NCBI RefSeq assembly: GCF_022524345.1
Contig: NZ_JAKWJU010000002.1
Span: 4,812,501-4,876,500, forward strand
Reading direction: 5' to 3'
From: Streptomyces marispadix
Lineage (GTDB): Bacteria > Actinomycetota > Actinomycetes > Streptomycetales > Streptomycetaceae
DNA length: 64,000 bases
The translations under genes were made by a program, and so were the position numbers. Below are positions 9,539 to 21,862 of this stretch, piece after piece. How positions within the stretch are numbered: the first letter of the stretch is position 1; the number at the start of each line of letters is the position of its first letter. Under the pieces are notes generated by a model that was not told the DNA's origin, did not search any database, and saw only the letters and a list, made by a program, of their open reading frames with translations.

Positions 9539-9749
9539 CGCCGCTCGTGATCCAGTACGCGATCCGGTACGGGCCCGCGCGCAAGCCCGCGCACGGGCCG
9601 GGGTACAAGCCCGGCTACGAGCCCCCGCCCACGGCGGCCTCGTCCATGGGCCGGACGGTGCCGCGGAAGCCGGAGGACGTGAAACCGCCGGTCCCGCGCA
9701 GGTGTCCTATGGTGTGGGGCCAAGGAACAGCGAAACCCCTGGGGAACCC

Positions 9750-11201
9750 GTGCGTGAATATCTGCTGACGCTCTGTGTCGCGGCGGCGGTCACCTACCTT
9801 CTGACCGGGCCGGTACGGAAGTTCGCCATCGCGGCGAAGGCCATGCCGCAGATCAGGGCGCGCGATGTGCACCGCGAGCCGACGCCGCGCCTCGGCGGCA
9901 TCGCGATGTTCGGCGGTCTGTGCGCGGGTCTGCTGGTGGCGTCGCAACTCACCAACATCGGCGAGCTGTTCGTCCTCTCCGACGAGCCGCGTGCGCTGCT
10001 GTCGGGCGCCGGTCTGATCTGGCTGCTCGGCGTGCTCGACGACAAGTGGGGCGTGGACGCCCTGGTGAAGCTGGGCGGGCAGATGATCGCCGCCGGCGTC
10101 ATGGTGCTACAGGGGCTGACGATCCTGTGGCTGCCGGTCCCGGGCGTGGGCAACGTCGCGCTGACGCAGCTCCAGGGCACGCTCCTCACGGTCGCGCTCG
10201 TCGTGATCACCATCAACGCCGTGAACTTCGTGGACGGTCTGGACGGTCTGGCCTCCGGCATGGTCACCATCGCCGCCGCCGCGTTCTTCATGTACGCGTA
10301 CCGGATCTGGTACGGCTACGGGGTCGAAGCCGCCGCGCCCGCAACGCTGTTCGCTGTGCTGCTGATGGGCATGTGCCTGGGCTTCCTGCCGCACAACATG
10401 CATCCCGCGCGGATCTTCATGGGCGACTCGGGATCGATGCTGATCGGTCTCGTACTGGCCGCGGGCGCGGTCTCGATCACCGGTCAGGTGGACCCGGACC
10501 TCATGGTGCAGCACACCGGGTCCGTGCGTTCCGCGGTGCACACGATGGTTCCCCTGTACATGCCGCTGCTGCTGCCGTTGACGATCATCGCGATCCCCGT
10601 CGCGGACCTGGTGCTCGCGATCGTGCGCAGGACGTGGCGCGGTGAGTCGCCGTTCGCGGCGGACAAGGGGCATCTGCACCACCGGCTGCTGGAGATCGGG
10701 CACTCGCACAGCCGCGCGGTGCTGATCATGTACTTCTGGTCGGCGCTGATCGCCTTCGGGGCGGTGGCGTTCTCCGTGCAGAGCTCCAGCCTCGCCATCG
10801 TGCTCGCGATCGTGCTGCTGAGCGCCGTCGGGCTCGTGGTGCTGCTGCTGCCGCGCTTCACGCCTCAAGTTCCGCGCTGGGCCTATGCGTTCGTACCGCC
10901 GAGGTATCGGCGTGCCGAAGAGCTCGCGACGGAGGGTGCGGAGACGAATACAGAAAGCATCGGACCGGAATCCAGTATTCCGTCCGATACGCCTTCTTTG
11001 GTGAATTTCGAGAAGAATGCCCAATTCCCAACAGGGAACGGGAATTCGCCCGCGACCGCCGCCGCCGAGGGCGCGGAAAAGGCCGAAACCGCACCTCAGC
11101 CCGCATTCGCGGGGCTCAACGGCGCCACCGCGATCGGCCGCAACGGCGGCCGGGAGTCCAGGAGTTCGGACCCTGCGTGTGACAGCGAGCACACCAAGTA
11201 G
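9750..11201 (+). CDS. Undecaprenyl-phosphate sugar-1-phosphate transferase (WecA/TagO/Rfe type)
   Basis: This polytopic membrane enzyme of the MraY/WecA family transfers a sugar-1-phosphate, usually GlcNAc-1-P, from a UDP-sugar to undecaprenyl or decaprenyl phosphate, starting a cell-wall glycopolymer. Family motifs are DVHREPTPRLGGIA, GVLDDKWGVD (Mg-binding Asp pair), NFVDGLDGLASG and the HxxxxH-like HNMHPARIFMGDSGSM. GTG at 9750 was chosen because it opens on a membrane helix (MREYLLTLCVAAAV) after GGGGAA. The last 100 residues form a Ser/Asn/Glu-rich hydrophilic tail with noticeably lower GC than the rest. It sits just before atpI, as in related genomes. Confidence 0.9.
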   Translation: MREYLLTLCVAAAVTYLLTGPVRKFAIAAKAMPQIRARDVHREPTPRLGGIAMFGGLCAGLLVASQLTNIGELFVLSDEPRALLSGAGLIWLLGVLDDKWGVDALVKLGGQMIAAGVMVLQGLTILWLPVPGVGNVALTQLQGTLLTVALVVITINAVNFVDGLDGLASGMVTIAAAAFFMYAYRIWYGYGVEAAAPATLFAVLLMGMCLGFLPHNMHPARIFMGDSGSMLIGLVLAAGAVSITGQVDPDLMVQHTGSVRSAVHTMVPLYMPLLLPLTIIAIPVADLVLAIVRRTWRGESPFAADKGHLHHRLLEIGHSHSRAVLIMYFWSALIAFGAVAFSVQSSSLAIVLAIVLLSAVGLVVLLLPRFTPQVPRWAYAFVPPRYRRAEELATEGAETNTESIGPESSIPSDTPSLVNFEKNAQFPTGNGNSPATAAAEGAEKAETAPQPAFAGLNGATAIGRNGGRESRSSDPACDSEHTK

Positions 11202-11437
11202 GTAAAGACCTCATCAAATAGTTTGTGATAGCGTTCACGAAAGCCGGTTGAACCGGAGACCGAAGCGGATGACGCCGTGCCGGATCTGCGGTTTCGACTC
11301 CTCGTCCCCGAGTTCGCAAGCGAGCCGGAGAGAGGGTGTCTTCACCGGCGGTCAGCCATCGGCAGGCGTACGGCTTCACCGGCCGTGGCAGGCCGAGGCA
11401 AGCGTCAACCGCCCCCGACCTCGCCGGAGCTGCCCTC
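11202..11437 (+). promoter_or_regulatory. Probable promoter region of the atp operon
   Basis: There are 236 bases between the wecA-type gene and atpI. The first part is AT-rich for this genome (about 11206-11245: CATCAAATAGTTTGTGATAGC), consistent with a promoter for the ATP synthase operon. No precise hexamers are claimed. Confidence 0.4.
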
Positions 11438-11893
11438 ATGCAGTCCAACGATGCCCGGATCCTCCGGGGCGCGGCGGTCTTCGCCGCCCCTGTGGGAATC
11501 GTCGCCACCGTTGTCAGCGCAACGGTCGCAGGCGGTAAGGGCCTTGCCGGCGCGCTCGTCGCGCTGACGGTCGTCGCCGTCTTCTTCGGCCTGGGGTTCG
11601 CGGCGCTCATGCGCATCACGCAGGACAAGCCCCAAGTGACGATGATGGCCGGGATGTTAGTCTACACGGTGCAGATGCTCCTGATCGGCGTCTTCATCAT
11701 CGTCTTCGACGGGACCACGCTCTTCAACAGCCGGGCGTTCGCCCTCACTCTGCTCGTCACCGCCCTCGCATGGGTGGGAGGCCAGGTCCGCCACAGCCTC
11801 ACGAGCAAGATGCTCTACGTCGATCCCGTTCCTTCCGTGCCGGCCGAAGAGCCCGCGCACGCAGGGAGATCGGAGTCGCGCGATGAGACATGA
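11438..11893 (+). CDS. atpI: ATP synthase protein I
   Basis: AtpI is a small membrane protein that helps assemble the c-ring and may aid Mg or ion handling; it heads most atp operons. The 151-residue product has four hydrophobic segments (about 10-30, 34-54, 69-90, 98-116) and ends in a polar tail. The ATG at 11438 follows GGAG. Codon 74 is TTA (11657-11659), the very rare Streptomyces leucine codon read by the bldA tRNA. It is the only in-frame TTA I noticed in the window, and it lies in the lead gene of an essential operon. Confidence 0.85.
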   Translation: MQSNDARILRGAAVFAAPVGIVATVVSATVAGGKGLAGALVALTVVAVFFGLGFAALMRITQDKPQVTMMAGMLVYTVQMLLIGVFIIVFDGTTLFNSRAFALTLLVTALAWVGGQVRHSLTSKMLYVDPVPSVPAEEPAHAGRSESRDET

Positions 11894-12178
11894 GGGGAGG
11901 CGAAAGGGGCTTGATCCGCATCTGCTATCGTCCGGAAGCGCATCCGGCCGTGTGGGGCCCGCTCGTCTCAAGAGCGCAGCGCCCCGGCGGCCTGCGGTGT
12001 ACTCGGATCCCAAGCTGTGGCCGCAGCGTGGATCCCGGGTGCCCGGTCCTCGGTGCACTCTCCGAGTCGACCGCAGTGGCACCGCCACACTCTGTCCCCC
12101 GTGCCGACAAGCGGTCTCACCAGCCGCGCTGACACACAAGGTTGCCGTCACTTATGCGTCACGACGAAGGAGTCACGG

Positions 12179-13313
<1,135 letters not shown>

Positions 13314-13355
13314 GCCCGGGACGGCCCGTAGCCACATTCGACGAAAGGTTCGGAC

Positions 13356-13895
13356 ATGATGACTTTCCTGGCTGAGGAAGGAGCGCAGAACCCGCTCATT
13401 CCCGAGCCCGTGGAGCTGGTCATCGGCCTGATCGCCTTCTTCATCGTCTTCGGCGTCCTCGGTAAGAAGCTGCTGCCCACCATCCAGAAGACCCTGGACG
13501 AGCGGCAGGACGCGATCGAGGGCGGACTGGAACGAGCGCAGGAGGCCCAGACCGAGGCCAACCAGACCCTCGAGCAGTACAAGGCCCAGCTCGCCGAGGC
13601 CCGTCACGAGGCGGCACGGATCACCGAGCAGGCACGTGAGCAGGGTGCGGCCATCATCGCGGAGATGCGCGAGGAGGGTCAGCGCCAGCGCGACGCGATC
13701 ATCGCGGCGGGCCACGCACAGACCGAGGCGGACCGCCGCCAGGTGACCGTGGCACTGCGCCAGGAGGTCGGCCGGATGGCCACCGACCTGGCCGGCCGAG
13801 TCGTGGGCGAGTCCCTTGAGGACGCCGCACGGCAGAGCCGCGTCATCGACCGCTTCCTCGAGGACCTCGAGGAGAAGGCCGAGGCCGCACGATGA
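13356..13895 (+). CDS. atpF: ATP synthase Fo subunit b
   Basis: Subunit b is the peripheral stalk: one N-terminal membrane helix (about residues 20-42, VIGLIAFFIVFGVLG) and a long charged coiled coil to the end. At 179 residues it is normal. It overlaps atpH by 4 bases (ATGA), so the stalk subunits b and delta are translationally coupled. Confidence 0.96.
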   Translation: MMTFLAEEGAQNPLIPEPVELVIGLIAFFIVFGVLGKKLLPTIQKTLDERQDAIEGGLERAQEAQTEANQTLEQYKAQLAEARHEAARITEQAREQGAAIIAEMREEGQRQRDAIIAAGHAQTEADRRQVTVALRQEVGRMATDLAGRVVGESLEDAARQSRVIDRFLEDLEEKAEAAR

Positions 13896-14998
13896 TCGGC
13901 GCGAGCCGCGACGCACTCGCCACCGCCCGCGAGAGCCTTACGGCGCTGACCGACAGCACGTCGGCAGACCCGAAGGCACTCGCGGACGAACTGGCCGCCG
14001 TGACGGTGCTGCTGGACCGCGAGGTCTCGCTGCGCCGGGTGCTGGCCGACCCGTCGCGCAGCGGCGAGCGCAAGGCGGAGCTGGTCGCGACCGTGCTCGG
14101 CGAGCAGGTGGGCGGAGCGACCGTCGACCTGGTCTCCGGAATGGTGCGGTCCCGCTGGTCCGCGCCGCGCGACCTCGTGGACGCGACAGAGGAGCTGGCG
14201 GACACCGCCGACCTGATCGCGGCCGAGCGCGACGGGACGCTGGACGAGACCGAGGACGAGCTGTTCCGGTTCTCCCGCACCGTCGCGTCGGCACCCGAGC
14301 TGCGGGCGGCACTGGCCAGCGACACGGCCGCGCCCTCGGCGAAGGTGCAGCTCCTGCACACGCTGCTCGGCGGCAAGTCCCGGGACGCCACGGAGCGGCT
14401 GATCACGCGGCTCGTGGCCCAGCCGCGTGGACGTAGCCTGGAGGGCGGGCTCGAAGCCCTCTCCCGGCTCGCGGCGGAACGGCGCGGTCGCTCGGTGGCC
14501 GTCGTCACCTCCGCGGTGCCGCTGAGTGACCGGCAGCGGCAGCGTCTCGGTTCGGCGCTGGCGAAGCTGTACGGGCGCCAGATGCATCTGAATCTCGACG
14601 TGGACCCGGAGATCCTCGGCGGGATCAGGGTGCGCGTCGGCGACGAGGTCATCAACGGCTCCATCGCGGACCGGCTCAGCGAGGCCGAGCGGCGGCTGGC
14701 TAGGCTGACACCGGCGACGGGGCGCGGCGGCGTTCGCGCCCACACCAACTCAACAGCATCACTTAGCGGCCCGAGTTGGGCCGTAGAAGATCGATACGGT
14801 CCCAACAAGGAGAGCAGGGAACCCAGATGGCGGAGCTCACGATCCGGCCGGATGAGATCCGGGACGCGCTGGAGAATTTCGTCCAGTCGTACGAGCCGGA
14901 CGCGGCCTCGCGCGAAGAGGTCGGGACGGTCAGCGTTGCCGGTGACGGCATCGCGAAGGTCGAGGGTCTTCCCTCGGCCATGGCGAACGAGCTGCTGA
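13892..14998 (+). CDS. atpH: ATP synthase F1 subunit delta, with an abnormal C-terminal extension
   Basis: Delta joins the peripheral stalk to the top of F1. Residues 1-270 match the actinobacterial delta subunit (LTDSTS near the start, [40 protein letters not shown] near the end). Relatives stop at about 271 residues, right after the helix reading [10 protein letters not shown]. Here the frame runs on for about 98 Arg/Ser-rich codons and ends 172 bases inside atpA. A TAG at 14701-14703 is one base out of frame exactly at the expected end, so one missing base would explain the loss of the stop. It may be a real extension, a frameshift mutation or a sequencing error; the functional part is intact. 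Confidence 0.85.
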   Translation: MIGASRDALATARESLTALTDSTSADPKALADELAAVTVLLDREVSLRRVLADPSRSGERKAELVATVLGEQVGGATVDLVSGMVRSRWSAPRDLVDATEELADTADLIAAERDGTLDETEDELFRFSRTVASAPELRAALASDTAAPSAKVQLLHTLLGGKSRDATERLITRLVAQPRGRSLEGGLEALSRLAAERRGRSVAVVTSAVPLSDRQRQRLGSALAKLYGRQMHLNLDVDPEILGGIRVRVGDEVINGSIADRLSEAERRLARLTPATGRGGVRAHTNSTASLSGPSWAVEDRYGPNKESREPRWRSSRSGRMRSGTRWRISSSRTSRTRPRAKRSGRSALPVTASRRSRVFPRPWRTSC

Positions 14999-16398
14999 AG
15001 TTCGAGGACGGCACCCTCGGCCTCGCCCTCAACCTCGAGGAGCGCGAGGTCGGTGCGGTTGTCCTCGGTGAGTTCAGCGGCATCGAGGAGGGCCAGCAGG
15101 TGCGCCGCACCGGCGAGGTCCTGTCGGTTCCGGTCGGCGACGGCTACCTCGGCCGCGTCGTGGACCCGCTGGGCGCCCCGGTCGACGGCCTCGGCGACAT
15201 CGAGTCCGAGGGCCGCCGCGCCCTCGAACTCCAGGCCCCCTCGGTGATGGACCGCAAGTCGGTCCACGAGCCGATGGAGACGGGCTACAAGGCCGTCGAC
15301 ACCATGACCCCGATCGGCCGCGGCCAGCGTCAGCTCATCATCGGCGACCGGCAGACCGGCAAGACCGCGCTGTGCGTCGACACGATCATCAACCAGCGTG
15401 ACAACTGGCGCTCCGGCGACCCGGAGAAGCAGGTCCGCTGCATCTACGTGGCAGTCGGCCAGAAGGGCTCCACCATCGCGTCCGTACGCGGCGCCCTGGA
15501 GGAGGCCGGTGCGCTGGAGTACACGACGATCGTCGCGGCCCCGGCGTCCGACCCGGCGGGCTTCAAGTACGTCGCCCCGTACACCGGCAGCGCCATCGGC
15601 CAGCACTGGATGTACCAGGGCAAGCACGTCCTCGTCGTCTTCGACGACCTGACCAAGCAGGCCGACGCCTACCGCGCCGTGTCCCTGCTGCTGCGCCGCC
15701 CGCCGGGCCGCGAGGCCTACCCGGGCGACGTCTTCTACCTCCACTCCCGTCTGCTGGAGCGCTGCGCCAAGCTCTCCGACGACATGGGCAAGGGCTCGAT
15801 GACGGGTCTGCCGATCGTCGAGACGAAGGCGAACGACGTGTCGGCGTTCATTCCGACCAACGTCATCTCCATCACCGACGGCCAGTGCTTCCTGGAGTCC
15901 GACCTCTTCAACGCCGGCCAGCGGCCCGCGCTGAACGTCGGTATCTCCGTCTCCCGCGTCGGCGGTTCCGCACAGCACAAGGCGATCAAGCAGATCACCG
16001 GTTCGCTCCGTGTGGACCTCGCCCAGTACCGCGAGCTGGAGGCGTTCGCCGCCTTCGGCTCCGACCTGGACGACGCCTCGAAGGCGGCCCTGGAGCGCGG
16101 TAAGCGGATGACGGAGCTGCTCAAGCAGCCGCAGTACAACCCGTATTCGACCGAGGACCAGGTCGTCTCCGTCTGGTCCGGCACCAACGGCAAGATGGAC
16201 GACGTACCGGTCGAGGACATCCGCCGGTTCGAGCGCGAGCTGCTGGAGCACATGCACCGCGAGAACAAGGGGCTGCTCACCAGCATCGTCGAAGGCGGCA
16301 AGATGACCGACGACACGCTCCAGGAGCTCGGCGAAGCGGTCGACGCCTTCAAGAAGCAGTTCGAGACCTCGGACGGCAAGCTGCTGGGCGAGGACTGA
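14827..16398 (+). CDS. atpA: ATP synthase F1 subunit alpha
   Basis: Alpha is the non-catalytic nucleotide-binding subunit of F1. The 523-residue protein has a beta-barrel N-terminal domain, the P-loop GDRQTGKT at 173-180, a Walker B around [11 protein letters not shown], and the alpha signature [20 protein letters not shown]. The ATG at 14827 follows AAGGAGAGCAGGG. Its first 172 bases lie inside the extended atpH frame. Confidence 0.97.
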   Translation: MAELTIRPDEIRDALENFVQSYEPDAASREEVGTVSVAGDGIAKVEGLPSAMANELLKFEDGTLGLALNLEEREVGAVVLGEFSGIEEGQQVRRTGEVLSVPVGDGYLGRVVDPLGAPVDGLGDIESEGRRALELQAPSVMDRKSVHEPMETGYKAVDTMTPIGRGQRQLIIGDRQTGKTALCVDTIINQRDNWRSGDPEKQVRCIYVAVGQKGSTIASVRGALEEAGALEYTTIVAAPASDPAGFKYVAPYTGSAIGQHWMYQGKHVLVVFDDLTKQADAYRAVSLLLRRPPGREAYPGDVFYLHSRLLERCAKLSDDMGKGSMTGLPIVETKANDVSAFIPTNVISITDGQCFLESDLFNAGQRPALNVGISVSRVGGSAQHKAIKQITGSLRVDLAQYRELEAFAAFGSDLDDASKAALERGKRMTELLKQPQYNPYSTEDQVVSVWSGTNGKMDDVPVEDIRRFERELLEHMHRENKGLLTSIVEGGKMTDDTLQELGEAVDAFKKQFETSDGKLLGED

Positions 16399-16401
16399 GC
16401 C

Positions 16402-18791
<2,390 letters not shown>

Positions 18792-18808
18792 CGCACGGGT
18801 CCGGCGCC

Positions 18809-18855
18809 GGGCGGGGCGGGACCGAGGGCCACAGCCCTTCGGTCCGGCCCCGCCC
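18809..18855 (+). terminator. Intercistronic hairpin between atpD and atpC
   Basis: GGGCGGGGCGGGACCGAGGG (18809-18828) pairs with 18835-18855 with one mismatch and one bulge. It may lower atpC expression or act in RNA processing, since the operon continues 41 bases on. Confidence 0.6.
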
Positions 18856-18896
18856 CCGCACCCCTTATCCTTTTCCTAACCTACGAAGGAGCCACA

Positions 18897-19277
18897 GTGG
18901 CTGAGCTGCACGTCGAGTTGGTCGCCGCGGACCGCAAGGTCTGGTCCGGCGAGGCCAGCCTGGTCGTCGCGCGCACCACGTCCGGCGATATCGGCGTCAT
19001 GGCAGGCCACCAGCCGCTGCTCGGTGTGCTGGAGCCGGGGGCGGTGATCATCCGTACCGCCGGTGAGTCCGGCGAGGGCACGGTCACGGCGGCGGTGCAC
19101 GGCGGCTTCATCTCCTTCGCGGACGACAAGATGTCGCTGCTGGCGGAGATCGCCGAGCTGTCCGACGAGATCGACGTCGAACGGGCCGAGCGGGCGCTGG
19201 AGCGGGCCAAGTCGGAGGACGACTCCGCAGCCGAACGGCGTGCCGAGGTCCGTATGCGAGCGGTGGCGGTCCGCTGA
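18897..19277 (+). CDS. atpC: ATP synthase F1 subunit epsilon
   Basis: Epsilon couples the rotor to the c-ring and damps ATP hydrolysis. The 126-residue product has the beta-sandwich (AELHVELVAADRKVWSGEA, GDIGVMAGHQPLLGVL) and a C-terminal helical segment (DEIDVERAERALERAK). The start is GTG at 18897 after GAAGGAG. A hairpin sits on each side, which fits separate dosing of this subunit. Confidence 0.94.
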   Translation: MAELHVELVAADRKVWSGEASLVVARTTSGDIGVMAGHQPLLGVLEPGAVIIRTAGESGEGTVTAAVHGGFISFADDKMSLLAEIAELSDEIDVERAERALERAKSEDDSAAERRAEVRMRAVAVR

Positions 19278-19323
19278 GGAGGCGGCCGACGCCGGGCGCG
19301 GAGCCGGGCACGACAGGTACGAA

Positions 19324-19376
19324 GCTCAGCCGCGGGCTGTTCCGGGTCACCAACCCGGAGCGACCCGCGGCTGAGC
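19324..19376 (+). terminator. Strong hairpin terminator after the atp operon
   Basis: Perfect 13-bp outer stem GCTCAGCCGCGGG (19324-19336) with 19364-19376, and a 7-bp inner stem TCCGGGT/ACCCGGA. It is the end of the ATP synthase operon. Confidence 0.85.
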
Positions 19377-19470
19377 CCATACAGAGGGGGGCGCGGGATC
19401 CACGAGATCCCACGGCTCCGCGAGCACCGCGCCACGCGTGGTACGAGAGAGTGCGAGGAGGTCGGTGTTG

Positions 19471-20028
19471 ATGGTCCTCGTTCTGTCCCTGTGCGGCGTG
19501 GCCTTGCTGCTGGCGCTGGCGGGTCTGTTCGCCTTCGGTCTGCGGCGCCGTCTGCTTCAGCGCTCGGGCGGCACCTTCGACTGCAATCTGCGCTGGAACG
19601 CTCCTGCTCCGCCCGACGAGTACGGAGGCGAGTACGCCGGCGAATCCGACGTCGAAGAGCAGGGCCGCGGCAGCGGGCAGGGGTCCGGGGGCGCGCAGGG
19701 CGCGCATGGCGCCGGCGGCCGTGGAGTGGGCGGCGGCAAGGGCTGGGCGTATGGGATCGCGCGTTACAACGGTGACCAGATCGAGTGGTTCAGGGTCTTC
19801 TCCTATGCGCCGCGCCCCCGCCGGTTTCTGGAGCGCAACCGGATCGAGGTCCTGCAACGGCGGAATCCGGAGGGCGAGGAGGAGTTGGCGCTGCTCTCCG
19901 ACGCGGTGATCCTCGCTTGTTCCCTGCACGGCGTACGCGTCGAACTCGCGATGAGCGAGGACGCGCTGACAGGTTTCCTGGCCTGGCTGGAGGCGGCGCC
20001 TCCCGGGCAGCGGGTGAACGTGGCCTGA
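19471..20028 (+). CDS. DUF2550 family membrane-anchored protein
   Basis: This is a conserved actinobacterial protein found beside atpC. It has one N-terminal membrane helix (VLVLSLCGVALLLALAGLFAF) and a cytoplasmic domain with IARYNGDQIEWFRVFSYAPRPRR and a closing FLAWLEAAPPGQRVNVA. Function is unknown; the fold is said to resemble PH domains. An insertion of about 40 Gly/Glu/Ser residues (about 47-86) interrupts the domain after FDCNLRWN and is not expected in the family. The ATG at 19471 is 9 bases from GGAGG; TTG at 19468 or GTG at 19465 are alternatives. Confidence 0.85.
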   Translation: MVLVLSLCGVALLLALAGLFAFGLRRRLLQRSGGTFDCNLRWNAPAPPDEYGGEYAGESDVEEQGRGSGQGSGGAQGAHGAGGRGVGGGKGWAYGIARYNGDQIEWFRVFSYAPRPRRFLERNRIEVLQRRNPEGEEELALLSDAVILACSLHGVRVELAMSEDALTGFLAWLEAAPPGQRVNVA

Positions 20029-20067
20029 GCCCGTGCGACCGCGCCACGGTCGCCCTCGTGCGGGCCG

Positions 20068-21021
20068 TCAGCCGAGCAGCGCGGCGACGATGACGAGTAC
20101 GGGTGCAGCCGCCAGCGTCGAGATCAGGATGGATTCGCGGGCGATGCGGGTGCCCGTCGCGTAGCGCGAGGCGTATGCGTAGAGGTTCTGCGCCGAGGGC
20201 AGGGCCGAGGTCACCACGACCGCGAAGAGCGCCGCACGAGGCAGATGGAAGACGCCCGCCCCCAGCGCCCACGCCACCAGCGGCTGGACCGCGATCTTGA
20301 ACACCACCGCCACCAGCACCGGCAGCCGGTCGTGTTCGCGGGAGAGCACGGCACTGCCACGCAGCGACATTCCGAAGGCGAGCAGCACCGCGGGCACCGA
20401 CATCGCTCCGACCAGGTGGAACGGTTCGAGCACGGGAGCCGGAAGGCGGACCCCCGAGGCCGCGACGGCGACGCCGCCGAGTGAGCCGATCACAATGGGG
20501 TTGCGGACGGGAGTCGTCAACATCCGTATGACGCCGCGGCGTTGACCGGGCGCACTCCCGGCAGGCGCGGAGAGGACTTCGAGTGCCGTCAGCGCGATCG
20601 GTGACACCACCAGAAGCTGGAAGAGGATCACGGGAGCGACGATCGAGGCGTCGCCCAGCACGTAGGCGGAGATGGGGATGCCGAGGTTGCCCGCGTTGAC
20701 GTAGCAGGCGCACATGGCGCCCACGGTGCTCTCCCCGGCGGGCCATCGGCGCAGCGCGGCCACCGCACAGTAGAGCGCCGCCACCGCGAAGGTGGTGAGC
20801 GCGGTGATCAGGACCTGACCGGAGACGAGCACACGGAGATCGGCGCGTGCCATCGTCTCGAACAGCAGCGCAGGCGTCGCCACATGGAAGGCGAGCCTGG
20901 TGAGGATCTCAGGGCCGTTGCTGCCGAGCAGCCCGCGTCGTCCGAGTACGTAGCCGGTGGCGATGACGCAGGTGATGACGGCGAAGCCCGCTATCACTCC
21001 ACCCACGGCGGACCGTTCCAT
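20068..21021 (-). CDS. AEC (auxin efflux carrier) family transporter
   Basis: The 317-residue membrane protein has the two-times-five-helix layout of the Mem_trans/AEC family, whose bacterial members export or take up organic acids such as malate. Recognisable stretches are LTRLAFHVATPALLFETMA, the CYVNAGNLGIPISAYVLGD motif around helix 4, and the matching second half VVTSALPSAQNLYAYASRYA. Substrate cannot be told. It is convergent with the DUF2550 gene and has its own promoter side near 21030. Confidence 0.85.
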   Translation of the reverse strand: MERSAVGGVIAGFAVITCVIATGYVLGRRGLLGSNGPEILTRLAFHVATPALLFETMARADLRVLVSGQVLITALTTFAVAALYCAVAALRRWPAGESTVGAMCACYVNAGNLGIPISAYVLGDASIVAPVILFQLLVVSPIALTALEVLSAPAGSAPGQRRGVIRMLTTPVRNPIVIGSLGGVAVAASGVRLPAPVLEPFHLVGAMSVPAVLLAFGMSLRGSAVLSREHDRLPVLVAVVFKIAVQPLVAWALGAGVFHLPRAALFAVVVTSALPSAQNLYAYASRYATGTRIARESILISTLAAAPVLVIVAALLG

Positions 21022-21124
21022 GGCAGGTGGGCCGGTGTCGTTGCATGGGTCACGGATCGATTGTGCGTGTCTGCCCGAAAACGTTTGCGGGCGGGTGTGC
21101 GTAGGGGCGGTCTGGCCGCGTTTC

Positions 21125-21862
21125 TCAGTTGCCGGTGAGGCCCGACTCCTGTGCCAGCACTGCGGCTTGAGTGCGGCTGCGCAGGCCCAGTTTGCCCAGC
21201 AGGCGGCTGACGTGCGTCTTCACCGTGGCCTCCGCCATGCCCAGACGCTGTGCCGTCTCTGCGTTGGACAGGCCGTGCCCGAGGCAGCGCAGCACGTCGT
21301 GTTCGCGGCGGGTCAGCTCGTCCAGGCCCGGTACGGCGACCGCTGCCGTGCGCGGGAGGGGCGGGCGTCCGGCGCCGCCGGGGCGTGCGAACTCCGCGAT
21401 CAGGCGCCGCGTCACCGCGGGCGCGATCATGCCCTCGCCGCGGGCGACCGTGCGTACGGCCTCCACGACCTGGGACGCCTCGCTGTCCTTCAGCAGGAAC
21501 CCAGAGGCCCCGGCGCGCAGCGCGCCGAAGACGTACTCGTCGAGGTCGAACGTGGTCAGCACCAGCACGTCGGCCAGGCCCTCGCCGGTGATGCGTTCGG
21601 TGGCCGAGACCCCGTCGAGCCGGGGCATCTGGATGTCCATCAGCACGACGTCGGGCCGCAGTTCGCGAGCGCGGCGCACGGCCTCCTCGCCGTCGCCGGC
21701 CTCGCCCGCGACCTCGATTCCGGGGGCGCCGCGCAGGATGAGGACGAGTCCGGCACGTACGGCCCGCTGGTCCTCGGCGACGAGTACGCGGATCGCGGGG
21801 GCAGCATCGCCTTGTGCGGGCCGGTGCGTTGCGTTCGGCGCCGTCGGCTCCTGTGCCGTCAA
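21125..21862 (-). CDS. NarL/LuxR-type response regulator
   Basis: The 245-residue regulator has an N-terminal receiver domain (VLVAEDQRAVRAGL, phospho-acceptor Asp in VVLMDIQMP, conserved Thr in VLVLTTFD, Lys in GFLLKD) and a C-terminal LuxR helix-turn-helix (LTRREHDVLRCLGHGLSNAETAQRLGMAEATVKTHVSRLLGKL). The likely start is a TTG at 21862 that overlaps the kinase stop (TTGA), 5-9 bases after AAGGGAG; no ATG or GTG lies between it and the receiver domain. It is co-transcribed and translationally coupled with the kinase upstream. Confidence 0.88.
   Translation of the reverse strand: MTAQEPTAPNATHRPAQGDAAPAIRVLVAEDQRAVRAGLVLILRGAPGIEVAGEAGDGEEAVRRARELRPDVVLMDIQMPRLDGVSATERITGEGLADVLVLTTFDLDEYVFGALRAGASGFLLKDSEASQVVEAVRTVARGEGMIAPAVTRRLIAEFARPGGAGRPPLPRTAAVAVPGLDELTRREHDVLRCLGHGLSNAETAQRLGMAEATVKTHVSRLLGKLGLRSRTQAAVLAQESGLTGN

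Noticed and set aside
9535..9768. 77-codon plus-strand frame between the phosphatase-like gene and the wecA-type gene, with an ATGA overlap
   Set aside because: Its content is Pro/Gly/Tyr-biased without motif and it overlaps the next gene's start; probably the promoter and leader of that gene.
19557..19739. Pro/Cys-rich minus-strand frame inside the DUF2550 gene
   Set aside because: It only mirrors the Gly/Ser-rich insertion of the real gene.
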